From Ampullaceana balthica (lineage: Eukaryota > Mollusca > Gastropoda > Lymnaeidae), in NCBI GenBank assembly GCA_944989445.1, contig CALYLW010000017.1, forward strand, positions 692,001 through 756,000: 64,000 nt of DNA. Direction: 5' to 3'. Below the pieces are notes generated by a model. That model was not told the origin of the DNA. It worked only from the letters and a program-made list of their open reading frames with translations, and made no database searches. Each line of letters opens with the position of its first letter. The first letter of the stretch is position 1. The position numbers and the translations under genes were made by a program. Below, one piece after another: positions 42,728 to 51,421 of this stretch.

Positions 42728-43397
42728 CGTTAAGGCGTAACGGAATCTGCCATTCAACTTAAATCCACCTGAACTAAATGCAAGCTGTATTTTATTGATA
42801 AGGTTTTTTTTTAAATAATTTTTTAATTTTTAAAAAAAATTTTTTTTAAATTTTAAAAACAAAATTACGATTATTCGTTGATAAAAAAATTGAAAACTGT
42901 AAAAGTCTAACTAACATATTGTAAGACCGACGAAACTCACACTCACGGATTATTAATTATATCAATTTAATACAAGGCCACGATTATATTATTCATAACA
43001 AGAAAAGTTAGCCTACTTACACGTGAGGTTAATCCCTTACTGTCGGCTACAACTATACTGGACGGGCTGTGGGGGAATGTTTGACTGCTGGAAGAATACC
43101 ACTTATCTAATATATGTGCTGCCGCCATGGCGAAGTTAGAAGTTGCTTGCGGGATGTGGGGTGGGGGACGGGCTACGTACACAGCTCGCGTTGTTCAAGG
43201 ACGTTCGCTTGCCTTTCTGTGCCTTTGTCCCGGAAACAGGTTGATTCAGTTCTGTTGTGGCGGGGTTGGTGTACGGTTAAGGGGGTGGTGGTGGGGGATT
43301 AGTGGTCTTTATATAATATACCAGCCAAAATTAAACCCCCCACCCTCTACTGTCTCTCATTTTCTTCCGTCCTTAGTGAAAGGCTTGTGTTTAAGGT
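42728..43397. other. No gene recognised
   Basis: A/T runs to 42960, then a G/T-rich stretch to 43300. Overlapping short frames on both strands (42967-43182, 43114-43399) lack motifs. Confidence 0.35.
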
Positions 43398-43662
43398 GAG
43401 CTGTCAACGGTGGTCGAGTTGCATGCACGCTCGGCTGTCATACAAATGGTCACCGGTTCGAATTTATCCACATGAAGGCAGGGATTTCCTCCCGGAGCCA
43501 AGGGCGTCTCTGAGTCCACCCAGCTCCGAATGGGTACCTGACACTAGTTAGGGAAACAAAGGCGGCTGAGTAATGCGTGGAACCCTCATCGCCGTGGCCT
43601 GTGAGCGCTGCTGCGTCCTGTATAGAGGAAGCTTCGTCTGTATAGATCAGACAAGACAAGTA
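43398..43662 (+). mobile_element. tRNA-derived SINE
   Basis: An RNA polymerase III type promoter is visible: A box TGGTCGAGTTG (43411-43421) and B box GGTTCGAAT (43455-43463), spaced 34 bases apart. A GC-richer body of about 180 bases follows (CCCGGAGCCAAGGGCGTCTC, GGCTGAGTAATGCGTGGAAC). It ends with an ACAAGACAAG tail near 43660. Target duplications were not resolved. The family is not named. Confidence 0.65.
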
Positions 43663-44016
43663 ATCTAACCACTTTGTTTAAAGCTGTTTGCAAACTCATA
43701 TTTCTGGAGAATTTAATCGTTTTCTATCTCTTTCTCTGTTGTCAACCATGGATAACTTCTATTTATCGATCAATCCATCCACCCACACATCCACCCTTGG
43801 CAGATAAAGGGGGGGGGGCTGAACGGGCTAAAGCCAGGGGCCCCCAATAATTTGAGTGCCCCCCCCCAAACTTTATTTTATTGTATAATAATGTTGGGCA
43901 AATGTTTGCATGAATCCCAGAAAATATCCTAAATAAATTAGTTAAGTCTCATCTATTTATCACGAGAAAATGTCGAAGAGTATGAAATACAAGAAATCGT
44001 CATCGTTAGGGGTTAG

Positions 44017-44284
44017 GGGCCGTCCATAAAGTACGTCACGCTCCATGAGGGGGAGGGGGTGTAAGAAAGTGTGACAGTTTGTGACAGGTATCCGGCAACG
44101 TGTGACGTCGCGGGGTTTTCTATTAAATTTTAATTATTTTGTATATAAAAAATATTTTTTTTTCGAAAATGTGACGTACTTTAGAGGGGGGGGGGTGTCC
44201 TGAGATTTGTGACAGTTTGTGACAGGGGGGAAGAAGGGGGTTAAAAATGGTCAAAAATAGCGTGACGTACGTTATGGACGGCCC
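44017..44284. mobile_element. MITE with GGGCCGTCCATAA terminal inverted repeats
   Basis: The left end GGGCCGTCCATAAAGTACGT and the right end ACGTACGTTATGGACGGCCC are inverted copies, extended by CACGCT/AGCGTG. Internally, GTGACAGTTTGTGACAGG occurs twice. No coding region. Superfamily not assigned; the target duplication is not clear. Confidence 0.75.
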
Positions 44285-44576
44285 TTTATAAATAATGTAT
44301 AAAAAACTAATATGCAGGAAAGAGGGAATCTAGCTAAGGAAAAACAATCGATTTCTTATTAGTTTGAAAAAATTGCGATTGCGAAACTTTGACATAATAT
44401 TGTATAATTCAATAATCAAACTTTTAACCAACTACCAAGTTAAAACACTGTACACGAGTTACGACGCTTCGACCGACAGAGTGCAGTAAGTAGTAAATAT
44501 TCGAATAAATATTAATTTAAATACTCATAAATTTAGTAAAGCAATTAGGAAAAAACTTTCAAAATATCGTTAAGAC

Positions 44577-44655
44577 ATCTGCTCTTCTCTTTTCTTCTCT
44601 TATCTGGTACAGACGCTCCTTCTAAACAGAAGATTATTGAGTCCTACGCTTATGG
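44577..44655 (-). mobile_element. LINE tail fragment, about 75 bp
   Basis: TCTTATCTGGTACAGACGCT and CCTTCTAAACAGAAGATTAT match the 3' end of the LINE copies at 3499, 17686 and 56190. Extremely 5'-truncated. Confidence 0.65.
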
Positions 44656-44729
44656 GTATACATCATCTGCTTGTCATGTAAGCAACATCGAGTGTATTTT
44701 GAATATTTTAAAAATAAAAATTAGATTGT

Positions 44730-46660
44730 ATACTATTTGATATTTGATAGTATGCATGGGGACCTGTTAGCATTGATCATCCGATATGTTCCACATTCTG
44801 GCCCTGAGCGATTCATAAGTTCATACCAATGTATTTCCACACTGGATCAGAAATCTCCCAAATTCTTATTAATTTTTTGGAAGAAAATGACATTCAAAAT
44901 AAAGATTTCCGAGGACAGTCATACGGCAATGCTGCTAATATGAGTGAGAAGTATAACGGAGTCCAGGCTATCCTTCGTGAGAAGTGCAGTATTGCTCATT
45001 GCGTGCCGTGCACAGCTCATTACCTTAATTAGGTTGGGAAAAGTGCATTAAAAGGTTATTCTCCTGCATACAGAATTTTTTTCTTCTGCAAAATCTTTAT
45101 ACCTGGCTTGTTGCATCTACTCATCGTTGGCAGCTACTTCAAAAACACCTGAAAGGGTTATCTGTTAACAACATTTTCTGACACAAGATGGTCAGCCCGA
45201 CATGATGCGGCAAGGTCTGTTTTTAAATCATCCCAGGAGAATATCGCAGCACTGGAAGAATTGGAAGCACTGGATGAAAATCAGCCGCGTAACAGTCGAT
45301 TTGAAGCAGAAGGACTTCGGAAGGAACTGGAAGTTGCTATTTTACTTAAAATTCGGGACACAATTTTAGAAAGATTTCCGAAAACGAATGTATCCCTTCA
45401 AGGGCGGGGACTACATTTGAGTTCAGCCATATTTTTTTAAATCTCTCCTTGGGTTTGTTAAAAGACAGCGTTCTGAATTTGAATCCTATGAAGAAAAAAG
45501 AAAGGACAAGTCAGTGGAGAAAGAATATAAACAATCTTCAATATGATCAAAACAGAAAAGGCGTCAGTTTGATAAAGAGGCCACCAGCCGAAACAGTATT
45601 GTCCCCGAGACAACAATACAAGGTTGAGGTATTTCTGATAATCACTGACAAACTTTCTTCAGCCCTACAACATCGGTTAGACGCATTTAAAGACATCCAT
45701 GAGAAATCTGGCTTTCTTACAAACCTGAGCTAAGCAATGACGCCATCCGATGGGCATCAGCCTAGTCAATGGAAGAATGTTCAAGTGATTTCGAAGACTG
45801 CTTTCCTTCAGAATTAGTCCAATTTTCAGAATGCTTTAAAAAAGGTATTGTCCAGCCCCAGGATCAGGGACAGGAAGAAGCACAAAGCGAACCTCAAAAC
45901 ACGTGCACAGAGCCAAATATGTTGCTGTTTTTGAATGAGCTAAAATTTACACAGTCCTTTCCAAATGTACACATCAGACTTCGCATCTATCTCTCAATGA
46001 TGACATCAAACTACAGCGGAGAGCGATCATTTTCAAAGTTGAAAAGAATTTTTAAATCCTTTATATTAACTCGTGGTGTCTGCGGCGGACCTTGCTTGCT
46101 TGCTTGCTTGTCGCCAAAACTTTTGATCGATTTTTAACCCACTTGCTCGCAAGATAGCGAGCTGAAATTTTGCAGGCAGTTTTGTACCGATGATAAAAAC
46201 AATGTATCAAAATTTCAGATCGATCGCATGTACCGTAATTAAATTATTGATTTTTTAGATTATTTTACTTTATTCCTATGTATCATGCTATTTTTTGAGA
46301 TAGAGCGTCGCGGTGCGTATTATATTGAACAACCTTTCTGTCGCGCAACAAGGTGCGTATTTTATTGACAGCTCTTTTTATAAACATATTTCTGATCGGT
46401 GCGCATTATATTAAACATGTTTTACGACTCAACTGCAATTTTGTATTTCTGGATGGTCTGGCGCTGCGTATTATAATGAACATTCTTTTAGTTACTTCTC
46501 GTACATAAAGGATTTATAGTAAAAAACTTGGTTTTTTACGGGTTTTTCTTATTAAAAATGAAGTAAGAAGTTGCATTGGACAACAAAGACTGTGTCTGCT
46601 CTCTCTAATGAGCATTGAAAAGGAATTTCTAAGCTCACTTCAGCTTTACTGACTTGATTG
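44730..46660 (+). pseudogene. hAT transposase, ZMYM1-like, broken by family A
   Basis: Fragments in order: FLEENDIQNKDFRGQSYGNA then ANMSEKYNGVQAIL (Y-G/D-x-A-x-N-M-S) and CVPCTAHYLN at 44829-45032; TFSDTRWSARHDAARSVF (S-x-T-R-W) at about 45170; LKIRDTILERFPKTN; an AVEVF-type block at 45600; and SNYSGERSFSKLKRI at 46005-46050. There the reading is cut by the family A insert, then continues at 46551 with KNEVRSCIGQQRLCLLSLMS and IEKEFL. The junction falls inside the dimerisation motif. Other stops and frameshifts precede it. Confidence 0.8.
46051..46550 (+). mobile_element. Family A repeat, copy 2, inserted in transposase codons
   Basis: Near-identical to 16866-17371, from TTTAAATCCTTTATATTAAC to GGTTTTTTACGGGTTTTTCTT. 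The flanking transposase codons (AGA ATT | AAA AAT) allow the ends to be placed within 3 bases. The ambiguous bases are ATT or T, so the insertion created either a very short duplication or none. A T^T insertion site fits Helentron-type elements but is not proof. Confidence 0.75.
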
Positions 46661-46715
46661 ATAATTTTGCCACGATAAAAGTTAACAAGCGAAAGTTCAA
46701 GGTTGAAAAAAATAA

Positions 46716-47243
46716 TCGTATATATATAATTCTCTACGTCGTCAAACCATGCGGGACACCACGCACGCACGCCGACTCTCTAAACCTCCTCGCGCCCCCT
46801 TCACCAAAGCGAGTATGTGCAAACGAGCATGACGAATGACCCTCACTGGGGTCGACCAATGTCTCGAGACCAACAATGGTCCTTGCTTTCACTTGCATTG
46901 TTCCTTCACAGAATAACTTGAGATTCGTAGTGTACTGGTTATCACATCCGACTTATACGGGGAAGGTCCTGGGTTCGAGCCCCAGCGAAACATGGCTGAC
47001 CCTCGCTAGGGTCGGCGAATCACAGTTTATGGTTGGCAAGCTAATGTAGTAAAGGGTGGGTGGTGGGCAGGTAGATAACCACAGTGCGAATGTCTCGAAA
47101 CCAACAATGAGTAGGCAGCAAACCGACGTTCACTCGGGTTGTTTTGATTTCTTCGTTCTGTAGTTTGTGTCCGTTCTTTCTCCACTTTCTTTGCACTCTC
47201 CGTGAACAAGTCTGCGGCGTATCCTACGCCTTGGGGTGTCTAG
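46716..47243 (+). mobile_element. Helitron with TC...CTAG ends and a tRNA-like segment
   Basis: Starts TCGTATATATATAATTCTCT after A (46715). It ends GGCGTA-TCC-TACGCC hairpin, TTGGGGTGT, CTAG before T (47244). The first 35 bases match the Helitron at 14824, showing one family. Inside are a tRNA-Val-like segment (46921-46992) and a GTCTCGA-ACCAACAATG block that occurs twice (about 46861 and 47091). No helicase ORF, so non-autonomous. Confidence 0.8.
46921..46992 (+). tRNA. tRNA-Val-like pseudogene inside a Helitron
   Basis: Reads like animal tRNA-Val: CGTAGTGTA-TGGTTATCAC (D-arm with A box), AAGGTC variable region, CTGGG-TTCGAGC-CCCAG T-arm with a perfect 5-bp stem and B box GGTTCGAGCCC, and GCGAAACA at the end. 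The anticodon stem is mismatched and only four of seven acceptor pairs form, so it is unlikely to be a working tRNA. The loop would present TAT rather than a Val anticodon. Confidence 0.6.
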
Positions 47244-47479
47244 TAATACATATTTTAATTAATTTAGGATTCGTGTAATTTTATAATAATTAAATTGACT
47301 TCCATTTAATTGTTTGTCTTATTACACTCTGACTTACAAGTTACAGTCTTATATTAGCTATGAACAATCATTTTATTGTAATGGACGATGGCTGGACCGT
47401 GCCCCAGTTTGAACTGCGGCCAGGGGCCCAGTGTAGTCTTTATTCGCCCCTGCATCCACCCATACATCCATCCATTTTA

Positions 47480-47481
47480 CA

Positions 47482-47548
<67 letters not shown>

Positions 47549-47556
47549 CATATTAG
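47480..47556. repeat. (TA)n microsatellite
   Basis: An imperfect run of TA of about 70 bases with TACATA interruptions near its end. Confidence 0.9.
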
Positions 47557-47561
47557 TACAT

Positions 47562-47750
47562 CTGTTCCCAACATGTGGGTCGCGACCCCCATGGTTTTCT
47601 GGGGGTCGCAAACTGTCGACTAAAAATATTCACTATAATGCAAATTTGCTCTATTTTGTATTGATTGAAAATGACTTATTTAAATTTCATGGGGGTCGCG
47701 GGTCACATGGCTTTTATAAAAAGGGGTCGCCACCCAAAAAAAAAGTATTA
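47562..47750. mobile_element. hAT MITE-like repeat (GGGTCGCGACCCC type)
   Basis: Left TTCCCAACATGTGGGTCGCG followed by ACCCCCATGG. An inner GGGGGTCGCGGGTCACATGG and a right GGGGTCGCCACCC block are inverted copies of the left GGGTCGCGACCC. This pattern is common in hAT-derived MITEs. The exact ends and target duplication are not clear. Confidence 0.5.
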
Positions 47751-47789
47751 CTGTATTAGTCTGTATTAGTATAATAGTTGTGAAAGCCC

Positions 47790-48040
47790 ATCAATGGCAT
47801 AGTGTCAGTTGTTTGTTTGCTTTAAAATCAATGACCTACTGACACATATAAAAAAGACTCGTCACTAGCTTGGTGACTGGTGGTAGGGTTCATTGAACCA
47901 TCGAATGACATAGTTGGCACTGGCGCTTGTGCACTCACATCCATGCACTATCGATTGACCTAGTTGTCAATGGTATACTTGAACTTAAGCCGTGCACTAT
48001 CGATTGACTTTGTCACAGGCATAATCGAACTCACATCTTA
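47790..48040 (+). repeat. Degenerate tandem repeat, about 65-bp unit
   Basis: GCACTATCGATTGACCTAGT with TTGTCAATGGTATACTTGAA follows itself with changes about three times (around 47895, 47945 and 47993). Confidence 0.65.
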
Positions 48041-48352
48041 AATCCACAAACAAAGAATAGTTTATAGAGGATAAAAATAAGTTATACCCGAGATAGACAT
48101 AGCCCCAACATACATTTTTATAAAGATAAATGGAAAGAGAGAGTAAGAGAGAGACAGACAAACAGGCAGAGATCTAAGAGAGAAAGGACGGAGAGGTATG
48201 GAGAAAAGCTCTCAGAGAAGAAGCTGAGAGATTCTCATCATTGAAATGTTAAGTAATACGCGCGCGGGAATAATTATAAGCTCGATATTTTCAGATGACT
48301 GAATCCAAACGCAGGTCTAACAAGAAAAAAAGACTTTTCATGGTTGGAAAGT
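48041..48352. other. Purine-rich spacer, no gene seen
   Basis: GAGAGA-rich from 48130 to 48230. No ORF or known repeat. Confidence 0.35.
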
Positions 48353-48903
48353 GTGTGACTCATGGCTCATATGGGTGACTCATGGCTCATATGGGTGACT
48401 CATGGCTCATATGAGTGACTCATGGCTCATATGGGTGACTCATGGCTCATATGGGTGACTCATGGCTCATATGGATGACTCATGGCTCATATGGGTGACT
48501 CATGGCTCATATGGGTGACTCATGGCTCATATGGGTGACTCATGGCTCATATGGGTGACTCATGGCTCATATGGGTGACTCATGGCTCATATGGGTGACT
48601 CATGGCTCATATGGGTGACTCGTGGCTCATATAGGTGACTCGTGGCTCATATGGGTGACTCATGGCTCATATGGGTGACTCATGGCTCATATGGGTGACT
48701 CATGGCTCATATGGGTGACTCATGGCTCATATGGGTGACTCATGGCTCATATGGGTGACTCATGGCTCATATGGGTGACTCATGGCTCATATGGGTGACT
48801 CATGGCTCATATGGGTGACTCATGGCTCATATGGGTGACTCGTGGCTCATATGGGTGACTCGTGGCTTATATGGGTGACTCGTGGCTCATCATGGGTAAC
48901 TCG
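48353..48903 (+). repeat. 20-bp minisatellite with AP-1-type TGACTCA sites
   Basis: The unit CATGGCTCATATGGGTGACT is repeated 27 times, almost without change. 22 of 27 unit junctions read TGACTCA (the AP-1/TRE consensus), five read TGACTCG. The 20-bp period is not a multiple of three and the cycle includes stop codons, so it is not coding. The LTR element begins 45 bp after the array. Confidence 0.95.
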
Positions 48904-48947
48904 GTGAAGGTTGGCGGTCAGTAGAGAACAATCTGCGGAGGGGGGAG

Positions 48948-49248
48948 TGTGAGAGACGTGTTGTTGTGTTTACATTTTATGAGAAGGCAATGACTTGACC
49001 TAGTATGAAACACGTGTTATGTGAGGTGAACTGTAAGCGTGCTGGTCAAGGACTGAGAGAATAGCTGGCTATAAATGTACGGTTCAAGAGGCAACCGGGA
49101 TGGATTGCAGTTGATTGCATTCGAGCTGCTTAGGTAGTTGATTGTACAGTTGATCACAGTGAATTGTATATAGTGATTAAAGACAGTTGTTAACTAGACG
49201 ACAGTGTGTTAAAGACGTATCACTTGACCAGCCATAAGTTCTATTACA
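48948..49248 (+). repeat. 5' LTR
   Basis: 301 bp, TG...CA boundaries. Contains TATAAATGTACGG (TATA-like) at about 49070. Differs from the 3' LTR at five single bases, all in the first 90 bp or near the end (GACGTATC versus GACTTATC). Confidence 0.93.
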
Positions 49249-49376
49249 TGGTGTCAGAAGTGTTGGACCACAAGACTATTTGAAGTACTGACTCCATATC
49301 TATAACATGGTGTCAGAAGTAAAGGACCTCGAGATTATTTGAAGCACTGATGCCATATCTATTACATGGTGTCAGA
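49249..49376 (+). promoter_or_regulatory. Primer binding site, triplicated leader (59-bp tandem repeat)
   Basis: TGGTGTCAGAAG directly follows the 5' LTR (49249-49260) and complements the 3' end of metazoan tRNA-Leu (CTTCTGACACCA). The motif returns at 49308 and 49367, each time preceded by a TCTATAACA/TCTATTACA block like the LTR end. The spacing is exactly 59 bp. The third copy runs into the gag start codon (49376). Confidence 0.85.
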
Positions 49377-50287
49377 TGGACCGACTCCACCCGCCACAAC
49401 CACTGGAGCTAATTGGAAACATTTCTGCCAACTGGAAGAGATTTAAGCAGTTTTTCCAGATATACAAGATAGACAGTGGACTCGACACAAAAAGCAAAGA
49501 AGTGCAGAGCATGACACTGCTGCATGTTATAGGCCAGGAAGCGGTAGAAGTGTACAATACATTCCAATGGACTGGAAAGGAATGTGACGATTGTGACACA
49601 CATTTTCATTAAGTGAAGTGCTTATTACGAAAATTCGAGAATTATTGTTTGCCAAGAAAGAATGTGACAGTTGAAAGACACGTGTTTTTCTCCAGAAAGC
49701 AAGTTGAGGGAGAAAGTTTCGATAATTTTACCACAGACCTTAAACTTAAAGCAAAGTCTTGTGAATTTGAAAATTTAACAGAGTCGTTAATAAAGGACAG
49801 AATTGTGGCTGGAGTAAAGAATGAATATCTCAGGGCTAGACTACTGAGAGAATGAGACCTGAATTTGAACAATGCTGAAATTATATGCAAAGCGGCGGAA
49901 ACATCGGAATGGCAACTCATAGCTTTAAATGAAGAAAAGAATGTTCAAGCTGTAAACTCAAAGGCACATGAGAGATCAAGTACGCACAAGACAACAAGTC
50001 AACATGTAAAGCAAGCTCAAAGGTCAAGTACACACATAAAAGCAGGCCAATGCAAGTATTGTGAAAAAAAACATGAGCCTAGAAAATTTCCTGCTTATGG
50101 CAAGTTATGCAACAACTGTGGAAAATTGAATCACTTTTCTGCTGTATGCAAGTCAAAACGGGTAAAAGTTGTCAACCGTCAACTGAAAGATCATGTGGAC
50201 TATAGTCAAACATTCTGCTTAGGAAGTGTGTCCACGCAACACGTGATGAATGGAGGACAATCGTTGCGCTTGAACAGAGGCCAGTGA
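49376..50287 (+). pseudogene. gag of the LTR element
   Basis: One reading frame with two in-frame stops, TAA at 49610 and TGA at 49853. The N-terminal part has NISANWKRFKQFFQIY, the capsid-like start of Mag-type Gypsy gag (N-W-x-x-F-x-x-x-F-x-x-Y). The middle has the FSRKQVEGESFDNFTTDL block. Near the end are two zinc knuckles. The first, CKYCEKKHEPRKF, has lost its last Cys (Phe instead). The second, CNNCGKLNHFSAVC, is an intact Cys-x2-Cys-x4-His-x4-Cys. The role would be RNA packaging and particle formation. The stops suggest it no longer makes the full protein. Confidence 0.85.
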
Positions 50288-50982
50288 TGTTCACACTGGA
50301 CACGGGCGCACAAGTAAACATTCTGCCACACAGATTGTTTAGTCAACTAAGAATAGGAAGAATGCAGAAATCAACAGCAAGGCTCACTACATACAGTGGG
50401 GAAACATTGCCTGTTGTAGGCAAAACATCAATCAAATGCTCTGTGAAAGACAAATCAGAAGTGCTGGAGTTTCAAATAGTAAAGACGCACTCAAAGCCTA
50501 TCTTTGGTCTGCAAGCTTGTCAAAAGCTGAATCTGATTAAAATGATGGGCTTAATAAGCAACAAATATCAGAGATCCAAACAGAAGAGGAAACATTACAA
50601 CGAATCAGACAGAATCATTGGACGTACACACTCTCAGCGTATAAGCAACGCAACAATGCAGAAAGAACATAAAGGCTCGTGGCAGCCAGCGGTCGTCGTG
50701 TCGGCAGCAACGACGCCAAGGTCATGCATCGTTAAGACTAGCGATGGTGTGACACACCCATGAAACAACAACATGTTGAGACAGACATTTCGTGGAAGGA
50801 GAGGTGTTACGGGTGATTGTGAGTTCGACTCACCAGAGACAGAGCATGAAGAACACGCTCCCATCGTTGAAAGAAATAAGTCATCAGCAACGGTCGCTAC
50901 TCAGCTGGCGAAGTCAGCAGCAACAACAATATACGGGAGACAGGTGAAGTCACCAAAGAGATACCCAGACAAAGAGACATAA
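50284..50982 (+). pseudogene. pol remnant: protease joined to the integrase C-terminus
   Basis: Overlaps the gag stop by ATGA and lies in a different frame, as usual for a gag-pol shift. FTLDTGAQVNILPHRLF has the retropepsin D-T-G-A active site, and IFGLQACQKLNLI the protease end. Directly after about residue 100 comes GRTHSQRISNAT-type and GSWQPAVVVSAATTPRSCIV sequence with a KTSDGVTH block, the chromodomain-less integrase tail (W-x-P-A-x-V ... P-R-S-Y-x-V-x-T-x-D-G). The join keeps the frame. A TGA at 50761 stands where Trp or Arg is usual. The frame then runs to the stop at 50980. Confidence 0.8.
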
Positions 50983-51105
50983 AGGTGTGCTGTGCTTTGA
51001 AAGACATTTGGAGATTCAGTGTTAGAGTTCATGTACTGAATTGTTCGATGTTTTTAATAGTAGTATTCTCTTATTGATAATCTGGGTCATTCATTTGTTT
51101 TTGTT

Positions 51106-51115
51106 AGAAGGGAGA
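51106..51115 (+). promoter_or_regulatory. Polypurine tract
   Basis: AGAAGGGAGA lies immediately upstream of the 3' LTR (TGTGAGAG at 51116), the expected position for plus-strand priming. Confidence 0.85.
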
Positions 51116-51416
51116 TGTGAGAGACGTGTTGTTGTGTTTACATTGTATGAGAATGCAATGACTTGACCTAGTATGAAACACGTGGTATGAGAGGTGAACT
51201 GTAAGCGTGCTGGTCAAGGACTGAGAGAATAGCTGGCTATAAATGTACGGTTCAAGAGGCAACCGGGATGGATTGCAGTTGATTGCATTCGAGCTGCTTA
51301 GGTAGTTGATTGTACAGTTGATCACAGTGAATTGTATATAGTGATTAAAGACAGTTGTTAACTAGACGACAGTGTGTTAAAGACTTATCACTTGACCAGC
51401 CATAAGTTCTATTACA
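51116..51416 (+). repeat. 3' LTR
   Basis: 301 bp, 5 differences from the 5' LTR. Followed by the GGGAG target duplication at 51417-51421. Confidence 0.93.
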
Positions 51417-51421
51417 GGGAG

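Larger units (their letters stand above)
43796..47452 (+). mobile_element. hAT transposon (ZMYM1-like) carrying several younger insertions
   Basis: The target duplication CATCCACC (43788-43795 and 47453-47460) lies in a CATC-rich flank, so it is slightly ambiguous. The ends CTTGGCAGATAAAGGGG and the reverse complement CAGGGGCGAATAAAGACTAC are related, and both are followed by CAGGGGCCC-like sequence. The transposase remnant reads left to right from 44730 to 46660. Nested in it are a MITE (44017-44284), a LINE tail (44577-44655), family A (46051-46550) and a Helitron (46716-47243). Confidence 0.75.
48948..51416 (+). mobile_element. Gypsy-type LTR retrotransposon, internally deleted
   Basis: Two 301-bp LTRs starting TGTGAGAG and ending TTACA, differing at 5 of 301 positions. 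The flanking 5-bp duplication is GGGAG (48943-48947 and 51417-51421). The primer binding site matches the 3' end of tRNA-Leu and the polypurine tract AGAAGGGAGA is intact. The interior has gag, a protease start and the C-terminal end of integrase. Reverse transcriptase, RNase H and most of integrase are missing. At 2469 bp it is a young, non-autonomous deletion derivative that could only be moved by helper proteins. Confidence 0.93.

Noticed and set aside
46921..46992. A functional tRNA gene
   Set aside because: Only four of seven acceptor pairs form, the anticodon stem is mismatched, and it is cargo of a Helitron.
47565..47750. 47562-47750 as a complete hAT MITE with ATTAGT(A/C) duplications
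   Set aside because: The candidate duplications differ and the outer ends do not pair well. Only the family resemblance is kept.
48353..48903. Minisatellite as a coding repeat or CRISPR array
   Set aside because: The 20-bp period shifts frame each unit and includes stops. There are no spacers between units, so it is a plain tandem repeat.
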